Positions 56,672-64,000 of a stretch of DNA of 64,000 bases are shown one piece after another. The notes under the pieces are model-generated. The model worked only from the letters and a program-made list of their open reading frames with translations. It did no database searches and was not told where the DNA came from. The DNA is from Phycicoccus sp. M110.8. GTDB taxonomy: Bacteria > Actinomycetota > Actinomycetes > Actinomycetales > Dermatophilaceae. Within the stretch, counting starts at the first letter, position 1, and each line of letters starts with the position of its first letter. The DNA is taken from the NCBI RefSeq assembly GCF_032464895.1, contig NZ_JAWDIC010000002.1:310001-374000 (forward strand), read 5' to 3'. Both the position numbers and the translations under genes were made by a program.

Positions 56672-58450
56672 TCAGGCGTAGGTGCGGAAGCCGCGGCCGG
56701 TCTTGCGGCCGAGGTAGCCGGCGGTGACGAGGTGCTCGAGCAGCGGGGCCGGGGCGAAGCCGGGCTCGCGGAACTCGAGGTACAGCTCGCGCTGGATCGC
56801 GAGCGACACGTCGAGCCCGACGACGTCGAGCAGCTCGAACGGGCCCATCGGCAGGCCACAGCCAGTCTTCATCGCGGTGTCGATGTCGTCGGCGCTGGCG
56901 TAGTTGGCCGACAGCATCTTCACGGCGTCGTTGAGGTACGGGAAGAGCAGCGCGTTGACGATGAAGCCCGAGCGGTCACCGCACGACACCGCGTGCTTTC
57001 CGATCTTGGCGCAGAGGTCCTGCACCGTGGCGACGACGTCGGCGTCGGTCGAGACGGTGTGCACGACCTCGACCAGCTTCATCACCTGGGCCGGGTTGAA
57101 GAAGTGCATGCCGATGACGTCCTGCGGCCGCTTCGTCGCCGCGGCGAGCTCGACGACCGGGAGGCTCGAGGTGGTCGTCGCGAGGATGGCGCCCGGGCGG
57201 GCGATCTCGTCGAGGTTCTCGAACAGCGCCTGCTTGACGGCGAGGTCCTCGACGACGGCCTCGACCACGAGGTCGGCACCGGCGAGCGCGTCGAGGGAGG
57301 TCGAGCCGGTGAGCCGGCCGAGTGCCTCGTCGCGGGCCCCCTCCTCGAGCTTGCCGCGCTGCACGGCCTTCTCGAGCGAGCGCGTCACGCCTGCGGTGAC
57401 GGCGTCGACCTTGGCCTGGCTGCGCGTCACGTAGGTGACGTCGTAACCGGCCTTGGCGAACACCTCGACGATGCCGGTCGCCATGGTGCCGGAGCCGACG
57501 ACGCCGACGGTGCGCACCGGGCGCAGGGTCGCGCCGGACTCCCCCACCGGACGCGGCGTCAGCGCGTCGTCCACGACCGCGGACGAGCCGGGCTCGGCAT
57601 ACGTGTAGAAGCCACGGCCGCTCTTGCGGCCCTTGAGGCCGGCGCTCACCATCTGCTTGATGATCGGGCTGGGGGCGTGCAGGCGGTCGCGGCCCTGCTT
57701 GTACATCGTGTCGAGGATCTCGTAGGCCGTGTCGAGGCCGATGAGGTCCATGAGGGCGAGCGGGCCCATCGGGTAGCCACAGCCGAGCCGCATGGCCGCG
57801 TCGATGTCCTCGCGGCTGGCGTAGCGCGACTCGTACATCGAGACGGCGTGGTTGAGGTAGCCGAAGAGCAGCGCGTTGGCGATGAAGCCGGCCTTGTCGC
57901 CCACGACGACCGGCTGCTTGCCGAGCCGCTGGGCGAGCGCCTTGACGTCCTCGAAGACCTCGTCCTCGGTGACGACGGTGCGGATGACCTCGACGAACTG
58001 CAGCACCGGCGCGGGGTTGAAGAAGTGCATGCCGACGACCCGCTTGGGGTTGCTCGTGGCGACGGCGATCTCGGTGACCGACAGGCTCGAGGTGTTGGTG
58101 GCGAGGACGGCGTCCGGGCCGACGACCGCGTCGAGCTTGCCGAACACCTCCTTCTTGAGGTCGAGGTGCTCGGGCACGGCCTCCACGACGAGCTCGCAGT
58201 CGGCGAGGTCGTCCATGCTCGAGGTGAAGTGCACGCGCGAGTGCAGCGCGGCCTGGTCCTCGGTCGAGAGCTTGCCGCGGCTGACCGCCCGGCCGGTGGA
58301 GTGCTCGAGGACCCCACGGCCCTTCTCCACGGCCGCGTCGTCGACCTCGACCGCGACGACGTCGATGCCGTTGCGCGCGAACACCTCGACGATGCCGGCA
58401 CCCATGGTGCCGAGACCGATCACTCCGACCTTCGTGAACTTCCGAGCCAT
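56672..58450 (-). CDS. Duplicated 3-hydroxyacyl-CoA dehydrogenase (two tandem modules)
   Basis: The 592-residue protein contains two complete 3HCDH modules in one chain. Module 1 begins [22 protein letters not shown] (residue 7) and module 2 [24 protein letters not shown] (about residue 315). Both have the catalytic motif GMHFFNPA and the C-terminal [10 protein letters not shown] or [10 protein letters not shown]. It oxidises 3-hydroxyacyl- or 3-hydroxybutyryl-CoA to 3-oxoacyl-CoA with NAD(P). The first module carries a shorter N-terminal signature than usual, but no key residue is missing. GAGACT lies seven bases before the ATG and may be the -10. It may work with CCR in C4 metabolism. Confidence 0.88.
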   Translation of the reverse strand: MARKFTKVGVIGLGTMGAGIVEVFARNGIDVVAVEVDDAAVEKGRGVLEHSTGRAVSRGKLSTEDQAALHSRVHFTSSMDDLADCELVVEAVPEHLDLKKEVFGKLDAVVGPDAVLATNTSSLSVTEIAVATSNPKRVVGMHFFNPAPVLQFVEVIRTVVTEDEVFEDVKALAQRLGKQPVVVGDKAGFIANALLFGYLNHAVSMYESRYASREDIDAAMRLGCGYPMGPLALMDLIGLDTAYEILDTMYKQGRDRLHAPSPIIKQMVSAGLKGRKSGRGFYTYAEPGSSAVVDDALTPRPVGESGATLRPVRTVGVVGSGTMATGIVEVFAKAGYDVTYVTRSQAKVDAVTAGVTRSLEKAVQRGKLEEGARDEALGRLTGSTSLDALAGADLVVEAVVEDLAVKQALFENLDEIARPGAILATTTSSLPVVELAAATKRPQDVIGMHFFNPAQVMKLVEVVHTVSTDADVVATVQDLCAKIGKHAVSCGDRSGFIVNALLFPYLNDAVKMLSANYASADDIDTAMKTGCGLPMGPFELLDVVGLDVSLAIQRELYLEFREPGFAPAPLLEHLVTAGYLGRKTGRGFRTYA

Positions 58451-58573
58451 GCGGGCGAGTCTCCCAGACGGTGGAGGTGCCCGGGACCCCCGGGCGGCGT
58501 GACGGTCGACACCCGCCCGGGCAGCGGCGCCGGAGAGCCGGGTATGCCGCGGGGGCGCCTCAGCGCGGCCGCG

Positions 58574-58978
58574 TCACCACTCGTGGCCGGCGCCGATGAG
58601 GGCCGACTCCATGTGGAAGCGCTGCTCCCGGGACAGGCCGCGGATGGCCGGCGGGACGGGGATGTCGACCGCCCGGCAGTAGTCGCGCAGCGCGTGGTCG
58701 TAGGCGAGCCGGGCGGCCATGAGGCGCTCGGCCTTGTTCGGCATGTCCGAGGCCTCGACCCAGCGGATGTGGTTGGCGAGCCGGCCCAGCTCGAGGGCCA
58801 GCAGGACCGGCGGGATGGGTTCGCGGCGGGGTCGGCGCGCGGCGACGAACGCCTCGGCCCGGTCCACGACCGGGCGGAGGACGCGGGGTGGCCGCCCGGT
58901 CGACAGCCACCGCATCCCAGCTGCGAGCGAGGCGAAGACCAGGGCGAGCCCGGCGACGTTGCCGACGACACTGCGCAT
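58574..58978 (-). CDS. Hypothetical single-span membrane protein
   Basis: A 134-residue protein with one N-terminal hydrophobic segment ([22 protein letters not shown]), followed by a basic linker and a helical soluble part ([40 protein letters not shown]). No family is recognised. GAGGTGAGCAGG upstream supports the ATG at 58976-58978. It lies between the dehydrogenase gene and the divergent nucS, with 107 bases to nucS, so the two share a control region. Confidence 0.6.
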   Translation of the reverse strand: MRSVVGNVAGLALVFASLAAGMRWLSTGRPPRVLRPVVDRAEAFVAARRPRREPIPPVLLALELGRLANHIRWVEASDMPNKAERLMAARLAYDHALRDYCRAVDIPVPPAIRGLSREQRFHMESALIGAGHEW

Positions 58979-59086
58979 CCTGCTCACCTCTGTGGTTCGA
59001 GTGTGCGATACCTGTGGCCCGGCACGCAACGGCCTTCACGCACCTGTACCCGGGACGCAGGCCGGGCACCCGTAGAGTGCCTCCTC

Positions 59087-59782
59087 GTGCGGCTCGTCAT
59101 TGCGAAGTGCTCGGTGGACTACGAGGGCCGGCTCTCGGCCCACCTGCCCCTGGCCACCCGGCTCCTGCTCGTCAAGGTCGACGGCTCGGTGCTCGTCCAC
59201 AGCGACGGCGGCTCGTACAAGCCGCTCAACTGGATGTCGCCGCCGTGCGCCATGGCCGAGGTGGGCCCCGAGGAGCACGAGGCCGCCGACGGCGTCAGTG
59301 CCGTGTGGGTCGTGCAGCACGCCAAGTCCGAGGACCGGCTCCGCGTGCTGATCCACGAGGTGCTGCACGACTCCTCGCACGACCTCGGCGTCGACCCCGG
59401 CCTCATCAAGGACGGCGTCGAGGCGCACCTGCAGAAGCTGCTCGCCGAGCACATCTCGACGCTCGGGGACGGCTGGACCCTGGTGCGCCGCGAGTACATG
59501 ACGGCCATCGGCCCGGTCGACATCCTGTGCAAGGACGCCCAGGGCCGCTCGGTCGCGGTCGAGATCAAGCGCCGCGGCGACATCGACGGCGTGGAGCAGC
59601 TGACCCGCTACCTCGAGCTGATGAACCGCGACCCGCACCTGGCGCCGGTCACCGGCATCTTCGCCGCGCAGGAGATCAAGCCGCAGGCGCGCACGCTGGC
59701 CACCGACCGCGGCATCCGCTGCGTGACGCTCGACTACGACGCGCTCAAGGGCATCGACACCAGCGAGCACCGCCTCTTCTAG
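59087..59782 (+). CDS. nucS: Mismatch-specific endonuclease NucS/EndoMS
   Basis: NucS cuts both strands at mismatches and replaces MutSL in Actinobacteria, which lack MutS and MutL. The 231-residue protein has the N-terminal dimer/DNA-binding domain ([38 protein letters not shown]) and a C-terminal nuclease with the E/D-x-K core [26 protein letters not shown]. The usual C-terminal clamp-interaction tail is likely the ending SEHRLF. The GTG at 59087 follows TAGAGT by eight bases, so it is probably leaderless. It is cytosolic and contributes to mutation avoidance. Confidence 0.96.
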   Translation: MRLVIAKCSVDYEGRLSAHLPLATRLLLVKVDGSVLVHSDGGSYKPLNWMSPPCAMAEVGPEEHEAADGVSAVWVVQHAKSEDRLRVLIHEVLHDSSHDLGVDPGLIKDGVEAHLQKLLAEHISTLGDGWTLVRREYMTAIGPVDILCKDAQGRSVAVEIKRRGDIDGVEQLTRYLELMNRDPHLAPVTGIFAAQEIKPQARTLATDRGIRCVTLDYDALKGIDTSEHRLF

Positions 59783-59802
59783 GCCACACCCACGACCCCG
59801 CG

Positions 59803-60426
59803 TCAGACGACCGAGCGGTCCACCGAGCCCGGCCAGCAGCGGACGGCGAACCCGTCGCCGTCGACGGCGACCTCGGCGATCCCGCAGTTGGGCAGGAACG
59901 CCGCCGCCGCGAGGTCGGCGCGCACCGGCCCGTCGATCCGCGGCAGCACGAACGACATCACTCCCCCGTGGCTGAACACGAGCACGGTCTCGCCACGGTG
60001 CTGGTCGGCGATCGAGAGCAACGCCTCGCGGTAGCGCGCCACGACCTCGGCGCCGGTCTCACCGCCGGGGATGAACCGCCCGAGGTCGCCGTGCATCCAG
60101 GCCCTGAACACGGACATGAGCTCGGGGTCGTCGTGCGGGCGCCCGGCCAACGCTCCCACGGAGAACTCCTCGAGGCCCTCGACGACGACGCTGTCCACGC
60201 CGAGCACCTGCGCGGCCAGGGCGCCGGACTCCACGGCGCGCTGGAGGGGGCTGGTGTGCACCCGGGCGACGTTGCGTCCGCGCAGCGACTCCGCGAGCGC
60301 GTGGACCTGCTCGCGGCCCCGCTCGCTGAGCCAGCCGCCCTCGTCCGACAGCACCGACGGGTGGCCGTACTCCGCGTCGCCGTGGCGCGCGACGAGCAGC
60401 GTCGCCGGGCAGTGCAGGTCGCTCAT
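59803..60426 (-). CDS. Histidine phosphatase (phosphoglycerate mutase-like) family protein
   Basis: A 207-residue protein with the RHG motif LLVARHGDAEYGHPSVLSDEG near residue 10, the second catalytic His in VLVFSHGGVMSFVLP and the SPLQRAVESGALAAQVLG region. The family acts on phosphosugars, phosphoglycerate or acid-labile phosphates. TACGCT lies six bases before the ATG, so it is probably leaderless. It lies 40 bases downstream of the aldolase gene on the same strand and may be a late gene of the sugar operon. The substrate is not predictable. Confidence 0.82.
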   Translation of the reverse strand: MSDLHCPATLLVARHGDAEYGHPSVLSDEGGWLSERGREQVHALAESLRGRNVARVHTSPLQRAVESGALAAQVLGVDSVVVEGLEEFSVGALAGRPHDDPELMSVFRAWMHGDLGRFIPGGETGAEVVARYREALLSIADQHRGETVLVFSHGGVMSFVLPRIDGPVRADLAAAAFLPNCGIAEVAVDGDGFAVRCWPGSVDRSVV

Positions 60427-60471
60427 GCCCCGAGCGTATGCCGCGCGGCTCCCCGCTCGCGCGGCCCTTCC

Positions 60472-61305
60472 TCAGCGCAGGGCGAGGAGGGTGAGCAGCC
60501 GCGCGGCCTCGGCGCGCACGGCCTCGCGCGCGGGCGCCAGGTACTTCCGGGTGTCGACGACGCGCGGGTCGGCGTCGAGCACGCCCCGGACGGCGGCGGT
60601 GAAGACGCCCTGCAGGTGCGTGGCGATGTTGACCTTCGTCATCCCGGCGCGCACGGCGTCGACGAGGCCGTCGTCGGCGACGCCGGACGACCCGTGCAGG
60701 ACCAGCGGCACGGGCACCCGCCCACGGATCGCGCCGATGAGCTCGAGGTCGAGGGCGGCCGTGCGCTCGGTCATCGCGTGCGACGTGCCGACGGCGACCG
60801 CGAGCGCGTCCACGCCGGTGTCCTCGACGAACCGTGCGGCGTCGTGCGGGTCCGTGCGGGCACCGGGCGCGTGCACGCCGTCCTTGCCGCCGATCTCGCC
60901 GAGCTCGGCCTCGACCGCGACCCCGGCGTCGTGGCACTCGCGCACGACCTGCCGGGTCTCGGCGCGGTTGCGCTCGTCCGGCAGCGTCGAGCCGTCGAAC
61001 ATGACCGACGTGAAGCCCAGCGCCAGGGCCTGCGTGACGAGCTCGCGGGAGGTGGCGTGGTCGAGGTGCAGCACCACCTGGGCCGGCGACTGCTCGGCCA
61101 GCGCCCGGGTCGCTGCGGCGAGCGGCGCCAGCGAGCCGTGCCAGCGCACGGTGTTCTCACTGACCTGCAGGACCACCGGCAGGCCGGAGTCCTCGGCGGC
61201 ACCGACCAGGGCCTCCGCGTGCTCGAGGTGGATGACGTTGAACGCCCCCACGCCGCGCCCGTCCGCCCTGGCCCGCGCCAGCACCTCATCCAGTCCCACC
61301 AGCAC
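60472..61305 (-). CDS. Class II aldolase (tagatose/fructose-bisphosphate type)
   Basis: A 277-residue class II, zinc-dependent aldolase. Metal ligands and the active site appear in LHLDHATSRELVTQAL, EAELGEIGGKDG and VLHGSSGVADDGL; KVNIATHLQGVF is the phosphate-binding end. It cleaves a bisphosphate ketose into triose phosphates. Position after a PfkB-type kinase fits tagatose- or fructose-1,6-bisphosphate as substrate. The GTG start at 61303-61305 follows GGAGGTG at a moderate distance. It is one base away from the upstream kinase gene, so the two are coupled. Confidence 0.88.
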   Translation of the reverse strand: MLVGLDEVLARARADGRGVGAFNVIHLEHAEALVGAAEDSGLPVVLQVSENTVRWHGSLAPLAAATRALAEQSPAQVVLHLDHATSRELVTQALALGFTSVMFDGSTLPDERNRAETRQVVRECHDAGVAVEAELGEIGGKDGVHAPGARTDPHDAARFVEDTGVDALAVAVGTSHAMTERTAALDLELIGAIRGRVPVPLVLHGSSGVADDGLVDAVRAGMTKVNIATHLQGVFTAAVRGVLDADPRVVDTRKYLAPAREAVRAEAARLLTLLALR

Positions 61306-61306
61306 C

Positions 61307-62239
61307 TCAGCGCACCTCCGTGCCCTCGACCGTGACCACCGCGCGCAGCCGCGCGACGTCCTGCACCGACACCTCGCCGGCCACCGGGCTCAGGACGGCG
61401 GCGGCGGACCACGCGACCGCGTCGGCCAGTACGTCCGGCCAGGCCGACCCGCCGGCCAGCCCCCTCGCGACCGCGGCGACGCAGGCGTCGCCCGCGCCGG
61501 TGGGGTTGCCCCGCAGGGGCTCGGGCAGCCGGGCGCGCCGGACCGTGCCCTCGGGCTCGACGAGGACCATGCCGTCGGCGCCGAGCGAGACCAGCACGTG
61601 CCGAGCGCCCTGGTCCTGCAGGGCGTTGGCGCCCTCGACCGGGTCCGTGGTGCCGGTCACGGCATACAGCTCGTCGCGGTTGGGCTTGACGACGTCCGGA
61701 CCGCTGGGCAGGGCGCCGACGAGGGCGTCCTGTGACGTGTCGAGGACGACGCGGGCGCCGGCCGCACGGCCCGCGGAGACGAGCGCCGCGCACCCCTCGC
61801 CACCGAAGCCGGGCGGCACGCTGCCGGAGACCACGAGGACAGCGGGGCGGTGCACCCGCAGCAGGCGCTCCACGTGGACGACGAGCGCATCGCGCAGCCC
61901 GCTCGGCCAGGGCGAGCCCGGCTCGTTGAAGGCGGTGGCGTCACCGTCCTGCGCCGAGACGACGGTGACGGTCCGGCGCGTCGGCAGCTCGCCCGCCAGC
62001 AGGTCGTGGCGGATCCCCCGGCGGTCGAGGTCGCCGCGCAGCTCGTCACCGGACGCACCGCCGACGACTCCCGTGACGAGGACGGGCTCACCCAGCAGGG
62101 CCAGGACGGAGGCGACGTTGACCCCCTTGCCGCCGGCGCGCTCGCGGACCTGCCGCACGCGGTGGCTCGCGTGCGGCACGAGCCGGTCGACGTCGTACGT
62201 CACGTCCAGGGCCGGGTTGGGGGTGACGGTGAGGATCAC
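61307..62239 (-). CDS. PfkB-type 1-phosphofructokinase/tagatose-6-phosphate kinase family protein
   Basis: A 310-residue ribokinase-family enzyme. The N-terminal VILTVTPNPALDVTYDVDRL and the substrate motif AGGKGVNVASVLALLG mark the FruK/LacC group; the anion hole and catalytic Asp are in GNPTGAGDACVAAVARG. It phosphorylates fructose-1-phosphate or tagatose-6-phosphate. The GTG at 62237-62239 overlaps the ROK-gene stop by four bases. GGGA lies about eight bases upstream. Its neighbour is the class II aldolase, its direct next step. Confidence 0.88.
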   Translation of the reverse strand: MILTVTPNPALDVTYDVDRLVPHASHRVRQVRERAGGKGVNVASVLALLGEPVLVTGVVGGASGDELRGDLDRRGIRHDLLAGELPTRRTVTVVSAQDGDATAFNEPGSPWPSGLRDALVVHVERLLRVHRPAVLVVSGSVPPGFGGEGCAALVSAGRAAGARVVLDTSQDALVGALPSGPDVVKPNRDELYAVTGTTDPVEGANALQDQGARHVLVSLGADGMVLVEPEGTVRRARLPEPLRGNPTGAGDACVAAVARGLAGGSAWPDVLADAVAWSAAAVLSPVAGEVSVQDVARLRAVVTVEGTEVR

Positions 62240-63222
62240 GTGAGGTCCCAGGCCAGGCAGGCCGCGCCCAGGCACCCGGCGCGCTCGCCCAGCCGCGCCC
62301 GCTCGATGTGCGGCTCGCGCTGGAAGGTGAGCGACGCCCGGACCGCCTCGCGCAGGGGGGCCAGCAGCGTCTCCCCGCTCTGCGCCAGCCCTCCCCCGAC
62401 GAGGATGTGGTCGATGCCGGTGGCGGTCGTCATCATCACCAGGATGCGGGCCAGGGCGGCCACCGCGTGGTCCCAGACCGCGACGGCGTCGGCGTCACCG
62501 GCGCGCACCAGGGCAGCGACCGCCTCGGCGTCGTGCGGCACCCCGCCCCGCCCGGCGGTGCGCGCGGCATACGCCCGCGCGATGGCGGACGCGGACGCCA
62601 CGGTCTCCAGGCAGCCGCGCTGGCCGCAGGGGCAGGGCAGGCCCTCGGGCTCCACGACGACGTGGCCGATCTCGCCGGCCCAGCCGTCGGCGGCCACGAC
62701 GTGGCCGTCGAGCATGAGGGCTCCCGCGATCCCGGTGCCGAGGGGGATGAAGAGCACGTTGCGCGAGCCGGCCGCGGCACCCCAGGCGACCTCGGCCCGC
62801 AGGCCGGCGCGCACGTCGTGGCCGAGCGCCACGGGCACGCCCAGGAGCTCGGACAGGGGCCCGGTGACGGGCAGGTCGCGCCAGCCGAGGTTCGACGCCC
62901 AGACCGCGACGCCCCGCCCGTCGTCGACGATGCCGGGGACGACGACGCCGGCCGCGACGACCTCGGGCGCGTCGACCTCGGGCGCGTCGACGGTGGGGGC
63001 GTCGACGGTGGAGGACTCGGGTCCGGCCCCCTCTGTCAGGTCACGGGCGGCATCCCGGAGCTCGGCCACGGTGTCGGCGACGGCCCGCACGAGCGCGCCG
63101 GGCACGTCGAGCGCCGAGGGTGTCGGCCGGGTGAGGGTCACCACCTCGCGGCCGTCCCGGTCCACGAGGGCGGCCTTCATCCGGGTGCCGCCGACGTCGA
63201 CGGCGGCCACGACGGCGGTCAC
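62236..63222 (-). CDS. ROK-family sugar kinase
   Basis: A 328-residue ROK kinase. The ATP phosphate motif is AAVDVGGTRMKAALVDRDGR, the zinc motif CPCGQRGCLETVASASA, and the substrate site GTGIAGALMLDG and EIGHVVVEPEG. It phosphorylates a hexose or N-acetylated hexose. Residues about 70-90 hold an imperfect repeat of TVDAP/EVDAP units, reflecting a 15-base tandem repeat in the DNA. The GTG at 63220-63222 is close to the DeoR stop. The kinase probably makes the 6-phosphate used by the following PfkB enzyme. Confidence 0.87.
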   Translation of the reverse strand: MTAVVAAVDVGGTRMKAALVDRDGREVVTLTRPTPSALDVPGALVRAVADTVAELRDAARDLTEGAGPESSTVDAPTVDAPEVDAPEVVAAGVVVPGIVDDGRGVAVWASNLGWRDLPVTGPLSELLGVPVALGHDVRAGLRAEVAWGAAAGSRNVLFIPLGTGIAGALMLDGHVVAADGWAGEIGHVVVEPEGLPCPCGQRGCLETVASASAIARAYAARTAGRGGVPHDAEAVAALVRAGDADAVAVWDHAVAALARILVMMTTATGIDHILVGGGLAQSGETLLAPLREAVRASLTFQREPHIERARLGERAGCLGAACLAWDLT

Positions 63223-63225
63223 CGC

Positions 63226-64000
63226 TCAGACCACCTCCACCGTCACGCCCGCCGCGCGCAGGTCGGCGACGGCAGCGGGGTCGGCGGTGTCGTCGGTGAC
63301 GACCGTCTCGATCCGCGAGGGCAGGCAGATGCGGGCGAAGGCCCGGGCCCCGATCTTGGCCCCGGTCGCCACGACGACGACGCGGTCGGCGCGCTCGACC
63401 ATGAGCGCGTTGATCCCCGCCTCGCCCTCGTGGTGGCACATCGCCCCGGCACCACCGGAGACCGCGTCGACACCGAGCACGACGGTGTCGAGCCACAGCT
63501 CGTTGAGCACCATGGTGGCGAGCGGTCCGGACAGCTCGTAGGACTCGGGCCGGGCCACCCCGCCGAGGGACACGCAGCGCACGAAGGGCCGCAGGACCAT
63601 CTCGGTGGCGATGTTGAGGGCGTTGGTCACGACGGTGATGGCCGGACGGGTGGAGGACATCGCCAGGTCGGACCGGGCAGCGAGGCGGCGGGCGACGGCG
63701 CTGGTCGTCGTGCCGCCGTTGAAGCCGACCACGGTGCCGTCCCGGACCAGGTCCGCCGCGTGGGCGGCGATCCGCTCCTTGGCGTCGTCGGCGCCGGCCT
63801 GCTTGTAGCGCGCCGGCAGGTCGTAGGCGACGGCCGTGGCCACGATGCCGCCGTGCGTGCGGGTCACGAGCTGCTGGGCGGCGAGGTCGCTGAAGTCGCG
63901 GCGCACGGTGGCCTCAGAGACGCCCAGGACGTCGACGACCTCGCCGACGCTGAGCCGACCGCGCTCGGCGAGCAGGCCGAGCAGCGCGCTCCACCGGGCA
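63226..64000 (-). CDS. DeoR-family transcriptional regulator (partial, 5' end outside window)
   Basis: The C-terminal part of a DeoR/AgaR-type repressor. The visible start ARWSALLGLLAERGRLSVGE followed by VLGVSEATVRRDF is the helix-turn-helix, and DTVVLGVDAVSGGAGAMCHHEGE is within the effector-binding DeoRC domain, with VVGFNGGTTTSAVARRL. The first residues and promoter are missing. It lies directly upstream of the ROK-PfkB-aldolase genes, three bases before the ROK start, so it likely controls that operon, responding to a phosphosugar. Confidence 0.9.
   Translation of the reverse strand, partial: ARWSALLGLLAERGRLSVGEVVDVLGVSEATVRRDFSDLAAQQLVTRTHGGIVATAVAYDLPARYKQAGADDAKERIAAHAADLVRDGTVVGFNGGTTTSAVARRLAARSDLAMSSTRPAITVVTNALNIATEMVLRPFVRCVSLGGVARPESYELSGPLATMVLNELWLDTVVLGVDAVSGGAGAMCHHEGEAGINALMVERADRVVVVATGAKIGARAFARICLPSRIETVVTDDTADPAAVADLRAAGVTVEVV

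Noticed and set aside
55214-59782. A single 1,522-codon open frame on the plus strand
   Set aside because: Only its last 231 codons (nucS) are real. The rest lies antisense to the ABC exporter and dehydrogenase genes and has the composition of a high-GC shadow frame.

Overview
This window is a very GC-rich actinobacterial chromosome segment. Gene content (NdgR beside leuCD, EndoMS/NucS, F420-linked enzymes, HU with a long Lys/Ala tail, the gatCAB order, many leaderless starts) fits Micrococcales, and the overall flavour is Intrasporangiaceae-like (Janibacter/Knoellia/Phycicoccus relatives). That placement is an inference; no rRNA is present. Nothing looks like a prophage, insertion sequence or CRISPR array. 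This is core chromosome with dense intergenic regulatory DNA.

Layout. 1-4.4 kb: tail of a Cys/Met PLP enzyme, gpsA and an acyltransferase (overlapping), a CofC guanylyltransferase fused to a cold-shock-like domain, and murA. 4.4-8.4 kb: HU, leuD-leuC and the divergent regulator ndgR. 8.5-17.9 kb: F420-type oxidoreductase, a MerR/DUF4188 divergent pair, tRNA-Gln and tRNA-Glu, gltX, a FAH-family hydrolase, a GlxA-type regulator, a secreted GDSL esterase and two poorly known proteins. 18-22.3 kb: argG and a two-component cluster (NarL-type regulator, receiver-only protein, PAS-PAS kinase). 22.6-35.5 kb: a branched-chain amino acid/serine block on the minus strand (cimA, ilvE, leuB, serA, ilvC, ilvN, ilvB, ilvD). 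35.6-44.6 kb: SixA phosphatase, a TetR-controlled YhgE/Pip membrane protein with a degenerate ABC partner, a Cds1-like cysteine desulfhydrase, a MoaD-like protein with a BNR-repeat partner, a 2-hydroxyacid dehydrogenase and a sugar-dehydrogenase lipoprotein. 44.7-59.8 kb: gatB-gatA-gatC, methylmalonyl-CoA epimerase, a flavin monooxygenase, crotonyl-CoA carboxylase/reductase, an AI-2E-family transporter, an ABC-2 exporter, a duplicated 3-hydroxyacyl-CoA dehydrogenase and nucS. 59.8-64 kb: a phosphatase and a sugar operon (DeoR, ROK kinase, PfkB kinase, class II aldolase), cut by the window edge.

How it works together. The BCAA genes are scattered transcription units that appear to share control. 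NdgR-type TGAGAC sites lie before leuC/ndgR, leuB, ilvD and ilvB. Three separate leader peptides rich in Val/Ile/Leu precede hairpins: one before ilvB, one before cimA, and a third (MARQLVILSSRGEFR) upstream of an unrecognised 32-codon ORF whose Shine-Dalgarno lies inside a hairpin. The third unit is the best candidate for an undescribed system. A second striking signal is the octamer GTATGCCG/CGGCATAC, counted by eye at 47 places, on both strands, in all coding frames and between genes, about one per 1.4 kb.
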